Shown: positions 5,809 through 5,857 of the stretch, one piece after another | How positions within the stretch are numbered: the stretch's first letter is position 1 | Layout: each line of letters begins with the position of its first letter | Assembly: GCA_012511425.1 (NCBI GenBank) | Contig: JAAZGC010000168.1 | Coordinates: forward strand, 1-5,857 | Direction of reading: 5' to 3' | Origin: Clostridiales bacterium | GTDB lineage: Bacteria; Bacillota; Clostridia; Oscillospirales; CAG-272 | Length of the DNA: 5,857 nt | Translations under genes and position numbers: made by a program | Notes under the pieces: generated by a model | Seen by the model: only the letters and a program-made list of their open reading frames with translations | What the model was told of the DNA's origin: nothing | Databases searched by the model: none

Positions 5809-5837
5809 ATCTTACAAGAACTTTACATAAAATTACA
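5803..5837 (+). repeat. Four TACA repeats spaced by about one helical turn
   Basis: TACA begins at 5803, 5813, 5824 and 5834 (steps of 10, 11 and 10 bases). The first is part of the -10 box; the last three read TTACA. An inverted copy, TGTAA, lies in the promoter spacer at 5787-5791, and ATGTAAAG (5786-5793) pairs as an inverted repeat with CTTTACAT (5821-5828), centred on the -10. This could be an operator on one face of the DNA, or chance in an A+T-rich leader. Confidence 0.4.
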
Positions 5838-5839
5838 CC

Positions 5840-5845
5840 GGAGGA
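5840..5845 (+). promoter_or_regulatory. Ribosome binding site of the gene starting at 5851
   Basis: GGAGGA, 5 bases before ATG 5851. Strong and well spaced, and downstream of the predicted promoter, so it supports the ATG at 5851 as a real start. Confidence 0.85.
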
Positions 5846-5850
5846 AAAAC

Positions 5851-5857
5851 ATGAAAA
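5851..5857 (+). CDS. Start of an unidentified gene, cut by the window edge
   Basis: Only ATG AAA A is inside the window, so no product can be named. The call rests on the promoter and ribosome binding site in front of it. A Met-Lys opening fits a secreted or membrane protein but is far too short to argue from. Confidence 0.7.

Larger units (their letters stand above)
5767..5846. repeat. 9-base inverted repeat bracketing the terminal promoter
   Basis: TTCCTCCGG at 5767-5775 is the exact reverse complement of CCGGAGGAA at 5838-5846; the latter contains the ribosome binding site of the next gene. The left arm also overlaps an 8-base palindrome, CTCCGGAG (5770-5777), two bases before the -35 hexamer. 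The left arm is upstream of the promoter, so only RNA reading through from the rluB operon would contain both arms. The match is seen directly; any function is inference. Confidence 0.6.

Noticed and set aside
1..5857. CRISPR array, insertion sequence, prophage or toxin-antitoxin genes
   Set aside because: No spaced repeat array, transposase motif, terminal inverted repeats or paired small toxin-like genes were seen; all long frames on the plus strand are explained by housekeeping families.

Overview
The window reads as an ordinary chromosomal housekeeping and sporulation-linked operon from a low-to-mid GC, endospore-forming Firmicute, most likely a Clostridia member. The reasons are the gene content (ScpA-ScpB condensin partners, a YtfJ/GerW-type spore protein next to a DUF2953 protein, an RluB-type pseudouridine synthase), strong GGAGG-type Shine-Dalgarno sites, a TTG start, and frequent ATA isoleucine codons in an otherwise fairly GC-rich sequence. 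The lineage within Clostridia is inference; nothing here fixes a genus.

Layout: every gene is on the plus strand. The 5' edge cuts lysA (diaminopimelate decarboxylase; its N-terminal part with the PLP-binding lysine is outside the window). Then come a small membrane zinc protease of the M50/site-2 family (1107-1763), scpA (1765-2595), scpB (TTG start at 2585, overlapping scpA by 11 bases), a DUF2953 membrane-anchored protein (3186-3887), ytfJ/gerW (best start ATG 3935), rluB (4442-5305) and a degenerate GNAT-like protein (5298-5717, overlapping rluB by 8 bases). Gaps are 47 bases or less and no convincing internal promoter or terminator was seen, so this is probably one polycistronic unit whose promoter lies upstream of the window.

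The only real intergenic region is 5718-5850. It has no intrinsic terminator, but it carries a strong sigma-A type promoter (TTGAAA, 17 bases, TACAAT with an extended -10 TG), an 8-base palindrome just upstream, and a GGAGGA ribosome binding site for a gene that starts at 5851 and runs off the edge.

The genes join lysine/peptidoglycan precursor metabolism (lysA), membrane proteolysis, chromosome condensation and segregation (scpAB), spore formation or germination (DUF2953, ytfJ) and 23S rRNA modification (rluB). I found no mobile element, CRISPR array, toxin-antitoxin pair, defence island or RNA gene, and no evidence of a wholly new system. The most interesting signals are in the terminal regulatory region: TACA repeats on one helical face and a 9-base inverted copy of the downstream ribosome binding site.
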